From positions 620,001 to 684,000 of the forward strand of contig JAJOHG010000014.1 of assembly GCA_021029095.1 (NCBI GenBank): 64,000 nt of DNA. The letters are read 5' to 3'. The DNA comes from Phellopilus nigrolimitatus (lineage: Eukaryota; Basidiomycota; Agaricomycetes; Hymenochaetales; Hymenochaetaceae). Position numbers and translations under genes: made by a program. Position 1 is the stretch's first letter. Each line of letters begins with the position of its first letter. Under the pieces are notes generated by a model, which saw only the letters and a program-made list of their open reading frames with translations, was not told the DNA's origin and did no database searches. Shown here piece after piece: positions 24,731 through 41,066 of this stretch.

Positions 24731-26690
24731 TCATTACTTCTTATTTTCACTAGCTATCATGATATCGTATTTTCCCAGTCTGTTATCTCTACTAATACGG
24801 TGCTACATCCTGGTGTATCTTATGCTTTTTGCAATCATGTATCATAAGTAGTCGCTTTCTGAATTATGATAATGAACTTTCACGAGAGTTGGCAATGTAA
24901 AAATAACGTTCTCATTTTCTCATCACTTACCATCTCATATATACAACCCAAGTGTCAGTAAGCTCAACTCACAATTGAACTTATGACCGAAGGTATAATT
25001 TAGACTATTCGCTTCAGTTTTCGGCAGAGGACACCGCCACCTTGATGAATCATTTTTGAATGACGTTGCACAATTTGGTTAGTTATGCCCTTTTATGTTT
25101 TCCCTCCGACTGGTCACTGAGCAGATTGGCGGGACTCAGGAGGCACCTTCATTTTTATGCGGGACGGCGGACAGCTGCGTTGGGCTGGTCTTGACTTCCC
25201 TGGCTCAGGATTAAGTACGCATTATGATCATCTTGTTCTGTTTTCGGCAGCTTCGTTTGGCACAAGATCCATCGTCTTCCAGTTGTCAATGCTCTCCTCA
25301 GTGAGTCTCCCACACTTTCTTCTATTTTTTTCCCTCGCGACTGATCACCAACTTGTATTTAAGCTCGCACTTTTGGCGAACAAATACAGCTGAAGAAATT
25401 AAGCGAGGGAAGAGTCAGCCTCCGTTCTTACCTCAGCAACGTCGCGCGCCATCAATTACTTCTTCAGCGTTGAATGCGGGTGTTGATCGAGAACGATCAT
25501 CAGACAGAAGCGTTAATAATTATCACGCAGAGCAAATATAGGAGCTTTGCCTCCTGCCGTGCGCGCGGGCGTACTATCGTCTGGATCTCGAAGAAGAGGC
25601 TGAGGCTGCGCTCCGAAATGATGCTATGATATTTGACGCTTCAATTCATAATGGCATTAGCGAATGTACCCGCTCTTCCTCCACATGCATGTATGTCCTA
25701 TTCAATTACATAACGGTTTGTCTGACTTTTTCTTTGAAACACGACTACGACTGAATTGGTGGCGGCCCTGTGCAACCGGAACCGTGTCTCAATATCAGTG
25801 TCACGTCGACCCGCTGTGTCTGCCCTGACATTTTTCGGCCAGCTGTCAAAATGGCGTATTCCCCGGACATGCAACGACAGCTCCGTTCATTTGCCTTCAA
25901 CAGGCCAAGCGGTAGGATCATTGCGTTTATACGCGAGAATGCGTAGATATCCTAATAAGTCGTATGCACTGGTCTGCATCATATTCGCGTAGCTGGGATC
26001 TCGGCGTCACGATACCAGAATGGGTCGAGTGAGCTTGTTCCCGGTCTAAGTATGGGATTATATGGGAAGACCATAAAGCCGTACTTTTGTGGGCCGCAGG
26101 TCTGAGTGTTCGATTTAGAGCTTCCATGTTATTTCCTACTCACACAGTGTTTAGTTGCGAAGCCCGAGTGCATATTGAGTGCGTCTCTGTGGCTGTGTGC
26201 GTCGCACGTTATTTCCTTTCACGGAGAGATACTTCCGAATTTGGTCAGGGTGGCGTGTCACACCTAGTTGTCGATGTCTCCTTGGAGATAACGCGTATCG
26301 TGTATATGCGCTCGTTTCACTTTCTCGCACCCGTTTCGCGGGTCGGCTTCGTTTTAAATATGAAGATGATGCCGCGACGAGCCCACGCTATCCAGTCTTC
26401 TCCCATCGCTGCTCGTTGTTCGTCGCTGTTCGTAATCGAACGTCCAGTGATCGTCGCCGTTATACTCTGACTTCATACTTTCTTCCCCTGCAGTTTTCGG
26501 TTGACATTCTGCTCTCGAGGAAAGTGGGATGTTTGGTTCATGCGCGAGCGATCCCCAACATAATCACTGATATAGAAGAGGATCAGGCAGCTTGGCCAGC
26601 TTCCATGGATTGGGCCTGTCAATCTGCCTTCCGAGTGCGACTTAAACCTCCCAAAGGGCGCTAACACGCCTGCACGCGCGACGTCCTAGC
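24731..26690. other. Spacer containing an unassigned exon cluster
   Basis: The first 300 bp are probably the 3' untranslated region of the CM1 gene. The exon-like cluster at about 25027-25695 is listed separately. From 25.75 to 26.69 kb I see no coding pattern; this part should hold the promoter of the next gene. Confidence 0.4.
25027..25695 (+). CDS. Unrecognised multi-exon gene, partial model
   Basis: Several exon-like pieces chain with good fungal introns. An exon starting after a CGGCAG acceptor (25027) reads GHRHLDESFLNDVAQF and is split by GTTAGT...GAGCAG (about 25078-25124). The next exon reads DWRDSGGTFIFMRDGGQLR and ends ...FQLSMLSS before GTGAGT (25301) with acceptor TTTAAG near 25363. 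It continues LALLANKY and, if one extra A is skipped, AEEIKRGKSQPPF. Another block reads YYRLDLEEEAEAALRNDAM just upstream of a GTATGT donor at about 25690. Composition is clearly protein-like. I recognise no family, and neither start nor stop is fixed. It may be a functional small-exon gene or a remnant. Confidence 0.4.
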
Positions 26691-29463
26691 ATGTCTTCGA
26701 GGCTCTTCTCCCCACGGCCGTCTCCCCAGAAATGTGGTCATTCTACTAAATTTATCTCGAGAGAAGACACTCTGGAGCATGTTCGGACCCGCAATAGGTC
26801 CACGACATCTTTAGCGAAGTCTTCCAGACGAAGTCTATCGGTCACGGACCTCTCGCACTCGCCTCTCATATCTGCGCACTCTATAAACAAGATGTCAAGC
26901 GATCCTTCACCGCCTATAAAAAGCGCATCCGAGTCCGTTCCGCTGACAACTAACTCTATGACGCCCCGCACGCGAAAGAAACTCCAGCGCTCCACACGCA
27001 AACTGAGCAAGGTGCTCGGCGAGACGCCTGTGCTTTCGACGGCGCTTGAGGCGCGTGACGCACGCCTTGATTCGTTCGACGCGGAAATGGGCATGCTTAA
27101 ACCGTCGCCAATAGTGAATGGCGCGTCTCTCAAGCGCAAAGACAGCACGCAGAAGCGCCGTTTCGTAAAGCCGGGGACGAGTCTTGGGTTTGGCGGACGG
27201 CTTGGAAATATCCCGGACGTGCCCTTCGTGGATGCGGATTTCTCGCCCAGACCGGCTGTGTCTTCGACATTACCGAGCGCGTTCGGACGCGCGCCGCCTG
27301 TTCTGAAGGTAGATTGCTCATCCGTCGCGGGAAAGGGGAAGCGACCTCGTCAGGGCTCGTCTCCTGAATCGGGGAATAACGCAGACGCCCAATCGTTTAT
27401 CTCGACAACGACGTCGACGTTCGACCTGTTCAGCCCGTCTGGGTCCCGGGAAAGTCCGAATTCACCCATGAGTACCATCTCGGCGTTCCGCGAGAAGGCA
27501 AAGAGCAACGAGCGGGAGGTGCGCCGGACGAAGATGGCGAAGCTCGCGCGCCACCTTGGGGAGAGCGTTCCCGCGGAACTTCTCTTCCGCTCTGACGTGC
27601 CGTTAGCCTAGCCAGACTCCTCTGCCAAATGACACGAACGTCTCCATGGTCGGTCCCCCTCGCAGATCAAGCCTCGTCAACGGCAGAAAACGCATGAGCC
27701 TTCAGCTCGATCTGTACCAGAAACCCGACACCCCCGCCTCCAAACCTGCGTTTGTCTCAGACACAGCCTCCCGGAAAAACGTTGCTGCCACGCCCGCGTC
27801 TACGCCGGTGAAGAACAAGAGCGGCCGAAACGTCCTGCTGCGGAGCCGGTCTCTCCGCGAACGGACGCGTGCAGAACTGAACAGCCCTGCGAACACGCGC
27901 CCGCGCTCAGGTAGAGCGCGCACCGCGGAGCCCGAAAAGATATCGGCACCATTGTTCGTCGATGCGATTATCAAGCAAGCGCGTAGTGATCCCCAGCTCC
28001 AAGTTAACCAGGAAACAGAACCGGTGGTAGGGGTACTTGAGGAGCTCGAAGAACCCCGCGTACAGCTGAGCGACCGCCAAAAGGCGCTCTATGTACGACG
28101 CGCTATGAAAATGGCACAGGTATTTGGCGCAACGCCGCCGAAGGCGCTGTGGGGAGCTTCAATGCCTATGCGCGACGGGTTGATGATACCCGTATGTTTT
28201 TTCCCCCTTCAACTCCTGAAAATAAATGCCGACGACGATTTTTTGTCGATAGAAACGTCATTCTATTCATTCTATAATAACTACGGCCTCAACACGAGAA
28301 GCAACACGTTCGCGCGCTGCGTCTGATGCGTCGACAATGCTCCTAGGCATCCCAGTACATTCGCCAGTAACTCCGACCACGATCAGAAGTGAACGAATCT
28401 GGCGGCGAGGGGAATGAATCTGCAATGGCCGAACGTTCTCCTCCTTGCCCTCAGGAAGCCACTTCAAATATAGGACCCGCAAATGCAGAGGCATCAAAGA
28501 CACCGCAATCGTCTCCCCGAACCGTACGGAGGCATTCCTCGCTCTCCGCGCTTCCCCCTACGCCACCCCCATTTTCGCGGTATTTCGCGCCGCCTACGCC
28601 TCCCGCAGATCCCGCTCTGCACATTAATACGCATCACCGCTTGCAAGGCCCTTACACTCCAATCACCTTTTCCGTGCCGCGCTCCGAACGCTCCCCCCTC
28701 TCCTCCCCGCTCTCGCCCTCGCTTCCGTCCCCCTCTCCGTTTTCGAAAACATCCTACGTTTCGATTTCCCCAGAGGTCTACGAAGACGGCCGCCAGAGAG
28801 CGAGCGCGAACATGGATCCTTCCTTCCGCGAGCGCCGGCTGCGCGCAGCGAAGCTCGCGCGCTTCTTTGGTGTCGGGTACGGAGACTTGTTCCCGTCACT
28901 GGACGAGGACGCCGAAGGGGGGATCGAGCCCGTTGACAGAGAAAATTCAAGGTTGCCCGATGCTGTGAGCAGCCCAGCGACGCGGTCGACCGGGCTCTCG
29001 CACGGGGCGTCCCGGTCGCTCGACAACTACCACTACACCTTGCGGAGAGAGCGCACAGGTGCAGGCGTGAGCGCGAGCGCCAGCGAGCCCGGGCACGGCA
29101 GGCCCTCGACGTCGTCGTCGCGGAACTCGCGGCTGTCTGCGCGGCCGGGGTCGCCGGCGCGCGCGGACGCGCTGAAGGGCGTGAGCGTGTCGGTGCAGCG
29201 CGAGGTGAACGCATCCCCGCGCCGCGGTGGCGCGGGCAGCCCGAAGTGGGGCGCGGGCCTCAGCGTGTCGATGAATGGGCGGCGGCGGCGGGTTCGGGCT
29301 GGGCCTCGTCCGGAAGGATTCGGCGGCGTCTCGCGCGCGCGCCGCGGCAGGGGGCGGCGCGGACGAAGGGTGCGTGCCGGAAGCGGAGCCGGCGCTCGTG
29401 CGCGTGGGGGAGGCGGAGGCGGATGTGCTCGAGGTGATGGGGCGGCTGCGCGAGCTACGGTGA
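26691..29463 (+). CDS. Disordered protein with three copies of a K-[LM]-A-[RQ]-x-[LF]-G motif
   Basis: No known function. Exons: 26691-27601, 27666-28191, 28253-28366, 28455-29463. The apparent stops at 27609 and 28415 disappear because phase-matched introns (27602-27665, GTTAGC...CGCAG; 28367-28454, GTAACT...CCTCAG) bridge the frames. About 852 aa, mostly Ser/Pro-rich and disordered. Three short helical motifs recur: MAKLARHLGESVPAELL near residue 280, AMKMAQVFGATPPKALW near 447, and RAAKLARFFGVGYGDLF near 642. Near 29273 one base must be skipped to leave a polyArg/Gly frame for one that ends VLEVMGRLRELR, which I favour as the true C-terminus. Spaced repeats suggest repeated binding sites for one partner, but this is inference. 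It is probably fungal-specific. Confidence 0.7.
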
Positions 29464-33759
<4,296 letters not shown>

Positions 33760-34566
33760 AGCGGGGCGCACCACAGGCCGTGCTTTTCTCGTTCGTGCTC
33801 GGCAGTTGGCTGAGCGCTTGAGGATGACAGGACGGGCTTCTATATTCCCCATAATTTCTACCTTTTTTCTCACTCCTTTCCGGCTCGCACACGATGCATA
33901 TCCACGCACACACACTATATCCACCCCTGCAGGCGGTGCAGTGCTCTCTTGCTTTCCACATCATCGCGTCTCGTCATGCTATATCCCCGCCACACGTCTC
34001 CTTAATTTCTTTTTTCCTTTTCTTCTCATTTTCTTGTGACCCTCGTCGATGCCATATTGCTGTACTACTGTTGTCCGTTTGCCATCTATTCGCTGCAGCA
34101 CGCGCTGTGTTGTAAAGTAGACTTGTAGTGGAGATGTCTTAAAAAAATACCTGCTTGCTGAATTCTCCTCTTCTTACTTGCAGAGTCAATGCTCGTGTGC
34201 TCACAGTTTGCCGAGGAGGCGCACAGAAAAGGAAGTGAGGAAGGGTGCCCGCCATTGGTCGTGAGAGGGTTCCTCACATAATTGCCCCACTATCGGCAGC
34301 CTATAAGCCGCTCATCATATAACTCGTGGCTTCTCTTCCTTATTCTCCCATCATGTCTGATTCTTGGTGGCTGGCACTTCCTGATTTCATAGCATTTTAC
34401 TTCCTACGTACTTTCACAACTCACTATGGCAGAATATTAGACTAAGTGCCTGTAAACACGGACAAATCTTGAAATGATTTTGACCTATGACTGAGCAGCG
34501 GCTTGTGCCTATACATTAAAACAGAAAAAAAATGTGATTTTATATCAAACAAATTTCAATTTCAAT
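33760..34566. other. Spacer downstream of the SR kinase
   Basis: Pyrimidine-rich on plus from 33840 to 34080, consistent with the 3' end of the kinase transcript, then AT-rich up to the F-box-like gene, whose coding end lies at 34567. No gene seen. Confidence 0.45.
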
Positions 34567-35759
34567 TTACTTTGAAATGGGACGGTATGAAAATATCACC
34601 TGTTTCAGGGCCAAAGCAGCAACCTGGTCTTTGCAAGAGATTTTAACACCATGCAAATTTTCAGAATAAAGCACAGTGTGGAACCTTGTGCTGGACAGAA
34701 ATGGTGCCCAGTCTGCTCCATGCAGCTCAATCTTCTGGACAAATGGGAACTTCTGGTTCCCTAGTAATGCATTGATATGGTCTTCAACTTTCCGCCACAA
34801 TTCATCTGCCATGATACATGTATCTCTGGACAAATACAAACCAATGAGCCTCAGGTTATAAAACCTGACATTGCTTTGCAGCTTGGGCCATTCTAGGGCC
34901 TGTGTCCACAGGATAGGGTAATGCAGTGTCTTGACATACGGACAGTTTCTCATAATTGTGGAGAAGAATGCTGGGTTGTAAAGCATGAATTTTGAGTGGT
35001 TAGATTGAAAGTGCTTTCCAATCTTAACTGCATGCACATATGGCCTATGTGCACCCAGGTAGCGGTCAATGAGCCGGTCCAGCATCACTGGATTGTTTAT
35101 CACAATACGCCGGAGTGCAGGAAATTCTGTGTTGCATTCTGAATCATACCAGATCTGAGGGCCAAAATAATACAAGGTATCCGTCCACAGAGTGTGCAGA
35201 CGTGGAAGCCGCACATCAGGTGTGTGCTGCCAATTCCGCCCTGGGATCTTTTGGCCACAGAGTGAAAGCACCTCAAGTGATTGGACAACCTGTGATGCCT
35301 GAGGCACAACTGCAGCACAAAGTAGCCTGTCAAACAGGAGTCCATTGTCCCAATCAATGCGCCGGATTTTAGAAGAAATGATATCATTGTCAATGTCACT
35401 GCTGACAGGAGCAACAGGGTTTAGGGTAGTCTCAAAAGGGTCTATATCTCCCCCCTGTTCGTCTGAATCCTATGCACATACTTTCCATATCCCAGAGAGA
35501 GTGGACAGTTTCTTTTTGAACTCTCAAAGAGTTCTGCCAGAGCTTGAGCACCATGTTGCCGCACCCGTAAATCCTCATACATAAATTCTCTTGCCATTTC
35601 GTACCAGGCTTTACAAACCGAGGACAGTGTCTGCTTGATGCGTAGATTTTTTTTTTGATGCGTAAAAAGCTGCAGTTTACAAACGCAGCGCCGAGTATGA
35701 GGAACAGAAGTAAGCAAGGGTACAAACATCCAACAGTACAATTCACTATTTTTCTTCAA
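34567..35759 (-). pseudogene. F-box/leucine-rich-type protein, 5'-truncated and frame-broken
   Basis: Resembles the large F-box families of Agaricomycetes. The segment RIKQTLSSVCKAWYEMARE followed by EDLRV matches the second half of an F-box, then a leucine-rich region with spaced LHTL/LEVLSLCG-like units follows. The first half of the F-box (the LPPE-type start) is not present upstream: residues before it are Cys/Leu-rich and unrelated. The N-terminal frame and the main frame join if one G is restored to the G6 run at 35450-35455. The whole gene has unusually few CpG dinucleotides compared with its neighbours. It may be a methylated or decaying family member, or its first exon may be missed. 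F-box proteins recruit substrates to SCF ubiquitin ligases; that role is family knowledge only. Confidence 0.5.
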
Positions 35760-35822
35760 TAAAAGCCCGAGCGAGAGGAATGCAACTTCCGAGAATACAT
35801 TTAAAGAACACCGTCCGCAAGC

Positions 35823-38431
35823 TCAGAACCCGCCCGTCCCGCGCACGCGGCGTATCGCGCCCGTGATGCCCTTGAGGCCGCCAAACACGCCCGTCGTCTT
35901 CGTGCCGCTCGACTCGACGACGCGCCCCGACCCGTCCGGTGCGCGCCACACGCCGTCCGCGGGGTCGACGCGCCCGTAGCGCGCGGTGCTCTGGTTCGCG
36001 TCGATGCCCGCGCGCCACTCCGCCGCGAGCGCGCCAGAGTCGACGACGACGTTCACCTCCTGGGAGTGGAACCACGACTGCGTGTCCTGGTTGCCGTTGC
36101 CGAGGATTGAGACGCGGTCGTCGATGGACATGAATTTCACTGGGGACAAAAATGAGTCTTTTTCTTCGGGTGAGTGTGTGAAGAGAGAGGCCTACCGTGG
36201 CAGTTACGCGCTTTCTTTGTGGCGCTCATAGGCTCGTTCTGGTCCTTCGCGGTGTACCAGAAGACCTTGAGGTTATCCTGCTTTCCCTCCTTGTTAAGCG
36301 TCGTGTACATGGTGTGCACGACCTGCTCGTTTGTCCCGCCCTGGAATGGGATCATTTCGCCGAGGTCGTTGAACCCTGCGAGAGACAGTTTCACATACGT
36401 CAGAAGAACGCATTTAGTTGGAAATATTCATCCCCGTGCGTACCGAGGTCGAGGTAAAGCGTCACTTGCACGCCGCGCCTGCACGCGTCGATGGTGGCCG
36501 GTATGACGGGAGAGGCGTTGAACGTCGGTGTCTGGCTGTTATTGACAGCACAGAAGATTTCGATCAGCGAAAGAGAGGTAAAATAAATAGATAATCTGCA
36601 TACATAAAGATATTCTTTTCGGCATGTTTGAACGCACTCAGCCACGCAGCGTCCTGCGGGACGTCCTCTATACCCTCATGGCCCGGGGCTACATGCGGGG
36701 ATTTCAAGTCAGCACACGAAGCAAAAATATAGAAAATTAATGTATAAAAACACGCACTCCCTTTCGGCGCGCGGTTGGCCATCGCAATCGGCACGGGAGC
36801 ATGCGGCGCGTGCAGGATGTGCGGGCAGAAACTGTCCAGCGATGCGTCGTCCGCGGCGGTGCCTTGCCCCGCGAACTTGGTCGCGTTGAGGTGTTCCGTG
36901 ATCGCCGCGATGCGCGAGCGTTGCGCGGCGCCCGCATCCGCGCCGTCGTAGTCGGTCTTCAGGAGCTCCGGGCCGGAAGGGTGCCGCTCGGGAACGTCGG
37001 TGGGCGTTTCGGAGGTCGGTGCGGAGGCCGAGGGAGAAGAAGAGGCGGTGTCTTGGCTGGCCGTCGTCGATCCCTGTACATCGACTTGCCTAGGCCGGTC
37101 CTGACGTGCGGTAAGTTGCGCCTCATCCACACCATTCCCGTTGACGGAGTTCACTCCATCAGGATGCTGTTCACCGTCCGCATTCGTCGCGGAGTCTCCT
37201 ACGTTGGGCACGTTCATGCCGGGGTGCGCGCCGACGAGCTCGTCCTTGCCGTACGGGCCGCCGTCGGCGGGGCGGTGGCCGACGGCCGTGCGCACAGCGT
37301 GCCCAATGCGCGAGCCGTCGGGTGCGCCGTCGACGGGCTGCGCGTCGCGCTCGTGCTGCTTCCGCAGGAGGTTGCGCGAGGCTTCGCTGGTAAATTCGGT
37401 GTCGATGTCTAGACAAAAAATGCATTAGCGTTTTCGAACGGATATAAGTAATCATTTATCCTCACATTTTAGGTGCTCGTTGTCCTGGCCGAATTTATAC
37501 ACGTCCGCGTGTGCGGGTGGCTCGGCGAGCAGGGGCAGCGGCGGGTCAAGCGCGTTCGCCCACGAGAACAGCGCCATATCGTAGAAGGCCTCTACGACGG
37601 GACCCTCGAGGTGGATCATCATCTCGACGTTCGGCCGGTCCTGGATGTTGTTGCTGTTCAGGCACGCGAGCGTGCGGTCGACAACGAGGTACTTCGCGTG
37701 GAACGTGCCTAGCGGCGGGCGATGGTAGTTGAGCACCTCTAGGCGGATTCCCGCGAGCTCGTCAGGGCGTGGAAGCCCGACAGCCGCCCAGTCTTCCGGC
37801 GCGACGGCGGCGTGGTTATTGAGCACCTGCTTCGGTGTGCCGCGGTCATAGATGAGCTTGACGACGACAGGCTCCCCACCGGAAGAGGACAGGCACCGCG
37901 CGGAGAGTGCGCGCAGCGCGTCGGAGATGAGAGAGGCGCAATGGGAGTCCTCCCAGTAGTTTGTTGCGAGGAAGACCTCGCGCTGGGCGTGCACGATGAG
38001 ATCGGCGTAGTGACGCATGATGTCGGGAATGACGGAGACGATGGAGAGCGGGATGACGCCCGAGGTTCCCGCAAGCGAGGGCGCGAGGAGGTTGGCGAAT
38101 GGGTCTGCGGCCGTCGACGCGAGGATGTCGCTGTATATCTGTGCGCGAAACCTCCTAAGTCTTTTTTTTTTTTTCGGAATACAAGTTGGCAGATACGCAC
38201 TTTGAGAAACAGGTCTGACGGCCTCTCTGGGAACTTTCCGCACGCGGCAGCTCTGTCGAGCCGCGCACGCTCGTCCTTTTCCTCATCTTTGGATTTATTG
38301 GAGGTCTTGGCCTTCCACTCCTTGCGGAGGTGCTTGACGACCTTGACGACCTCCTGTGTCGGGTCTTTGGCGAGTTCGGAGGCGATGGACTGTGCAGACG
38401 AGCATAGCTCGCGGACGTGGTCTGAAGACAT
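35823..38431 (-). CDS. Phospholipase-D-like protein with two HxKx4D motifs
   Basis: Member of the PLD/nuclease superfamily. Seven exons: 38431-38201, 38138-37466, 37408-36758, 36688-36604, 36535-36444, 36375-36196, 36139-35823. Introns are 56-69 nt, every phase closes, and no frame error occurs, giving 742 aa. First catalytic motif HAKYLVVD starts at about residue 224, followed by NSNNIQDRPNVE. Second motif HVKFMSID starts at residue 637, followed by GNGNQDTQSW, the usual Asn/Ser context. Between them lies about 200 residues of Asp/Gly/Pro-rich, probably disordered sequence (37408-36850). A further in-frame ATG upstream of 38431 is possible but less likely. Both halves of the active site are intact, so an enzyme is expected. 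Whether it cleaves phospholipid or nucleic acid cannot be told, and no PX/PH or signal sequence is obvious. Confidence 0.9.
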
Positions 38432-41066
38432 GATGGGGTATGAAGTGAGCAGGCTGGTCAGGATGAAGTAGGACTTTATACCTTCGTCATCGGCTGGAGG
38501 CGGCTTAAGTGCGAAGGCAGTGAAGGAGAGCCATGATGACGTCAGTACATGTATGACGATCATTGCAGCCACTTCTGGTTGTCTGCATTCAAACCACATT
38601 TTGCAGATTGTTTGCAAAAAAAAGTCACAAAATAATTTCAAGTGCTATGGATACGGTACAATGCACAGCGCAATGTGTAGAAAGGAAAGTGTTGCTAGGG
38701 AAAGATGCGAATGTTTGCATGAAAACGTTTTACTCTTGACGATAAGGATGAGGTTTACGCCCTTCATCAAAGGCAGTGGAGCGTTAACATTGCTCCGCAG
38801 GGAGAGAATTGAATTCGTGAGAGGAAAATGCATATCCGAACTTTCACCGCGATTACAGGTGTGCCTGTATTGAGCTCATTGCAGTAAGTACAGCTCGCAA
38901 AGGGAAGCAAATACTAGATATTCATACTACATTTAGACGATATTCTCATTGCGCATTATGCTTTCCAATCGAATATGATCTGCAAATGAGGTAGGTATGT
39001 ACATTATACGATTTGTCTTTCAAACGAAGAAACAGTGTCAAGGCGCAATGTTACAACTGCAGTAATACAGTAGAGCATTGATGGGTATTATCGGTGGATG
39101 ACTTCAATCTGCAATCTGCTCCCAACGCAACCATCGACTCGAAATTATCATCAGCGAGGAAGTACTCGCCATAACATGTACAGACGCGCAGCGGGGGAAA
39201 TGCGCAACGACGCAAACGAAGAGGGATTTGCGCTCATGGAGTCGCTAGGTGCTTGAAGCTAATGAATAAATTAGATGGATGTCGGATGGACGTGGCTTTA
39301 AGTTGAAAGTCCCTGATTCGAACGCATGAACTTGGTAGATGATGCATAGATAAGACCACAGGGCGGGAGGCTAAAATATTACTCAGCGGCCGATATGAAT
39401 CCACTTGCAACGGCGTCCGTCTAAAAGTGACACGAAATCGCAGATCACCAGGAGGAAGGTCTGCCATGCTGATATGAGGCGGGCTTGCAGCGGTTGATGC
39501 GCAGTGAACGCACGGCACACAGATAGTGTACGCTTTCTAAAAACAAAAGTTCAAATATATGTCTGATGGTTTAGATGAGAAGTTGCGAGCACACTATTGG
39601 TGAGATATACGGTATGCAGCGATTTATCCGCCCGGATACCCGAGACTTTCAGAAGACGTTGTTTGATGGAGGGGATGCGCAGGGAGATATGGACCTGTAG
39701 CCTTCCGCGTCTGCTATCTCGAAGTCGAACAATGCGAGCGGTCCAGGCCAGACAACGATCATAAGCGCTTCCAGAAGGCCAGCAAGAGAACCTGCTCGAT
39801 CAGGATTGCAGCCAAGGAGAGGCCCGCGAGAATCGAGGGCGTTCCTGTATTATAACACGAAAACGCAAGTGATGAAAGATCGACGCGCCTCCCCCAAACG
39901 CCGCGCGCCACGCATTGATGCGGCACGTTCGTCTGCGGCGCACGTCGCTGGATCCAGATACCATCGCGTCAGGGCCTCACACTCGTAACGACACCCGAGT
40001 CCTTTGATGATAAAGAAGAAAATGCCTTGTTCGCTGATGGCAAACGGCGAGAAGCACGGAGCGGATGCGTGCCTGCGCTCGACTTCCGGCCGTTTCAAGG
40101 TCGAGGAGGTGGGATGATCACAAGTTGACGTCGATATTCGAGCAGTGATATGCGCGCTAAGGATAACTCTCAACTTACGTGTTTCGGAAGAGACAAAAGA
40201 AGAGAGGGAAGGTAGTATAAGGCTGAGAATCGCGAAAAGCCGGACTAGAGACGCGACCGTCCGAGAACAAGAACAAGAATAAAAAAGCACCAGGGGAAAA
40301 AAAAGAAGGGGCGTTCGCGAGGATTGGCACAGAGGTTCGCGTGCCTCGCCCTGCAAATAGGCGCTCTTGCACTCTGAAGAGACACTTGCATGTTCTTGAG
40401 ATACACGGAAAAGCATGCGTGCCTTGGCAGCCTTGCGGTGGAAGCTGCTCGGAGTCTCGTCGGCGTCAACAACCCACAATGTGCTGCTTCTTGTTCTTGT
40501 GAGTGGGAAGCGTTATCGTGGTTGGGTTGGTGAACGTTAATCAGGATAGCGACGAGATGAGGCAAGATGAGCCGCTCGGTGTAGGCGAAAATGCGATATT
40601 TTTCGAAGTAGAAAGGGTCGCAATTGGCTCATACATACATATACAGCTGAGTTATTCTTGGTGCAGAAGAGATGCTGGGACCTGTTGGAGCTGCATGAAG
40701 TTCTTGATCCTGATTCGGATGCGCCGCATTTGAAAAGCTCAAGTCGCCGACAGGTTGTAATTGTTTTGGGAGTTAGATACGAAGAATAAGAAGAAAGATC
40801 GAATTGACGAGAATGAAGCAGAATTTTTGAAATAAGGCCAGAGGGGGAGATGAAGAGAGTGGCTGGTCAGATTGGAAGCAGGTCCGGGCCCCGTAAGTCA
40901 CAGAATCCGTTACCCCTCCGGGAGCGCCAGTTTGCCAGGTTATAAATATTATTCCTTATTTCTTTCTGCCTCCTTCGTCACCGTTCTACCCTCATACCCG
41001 CCCCCAACCCCGGTCGTTCACGCTCTCGCCTGTCGCTGCCGACATGCGAATAGAAAGCTAAGCTCC
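38432..41066. other. Gene-poor spacer
   Basis: About 2.6 kb with no recognisable coding exon. An open stretch on minus at 39850-40479 is Ser/Phe-rich and looks non-coding. The last 200 bp, CT-rich and with a TATAAATA at 40938-40945, probably hold the promoter of the next plus-strand gene (ATG 41067). Confidence 0.4.

Noticed and set aside
27602..28454. Stops at 27609 and 28415 suggesting three separate genes or a pseudogene
   Set aside because: Introns 27602-27665 and 28367-28454 have acceptable splice sites and join the frames with matching phase, giving one protein.
39305..39380. GATTCGAAC resembling the T-loop (B box) of a minus-strand tRNA
   Set aside because: The flanking bases do not pair as a T stem, and no A box or acceptor stem is present.
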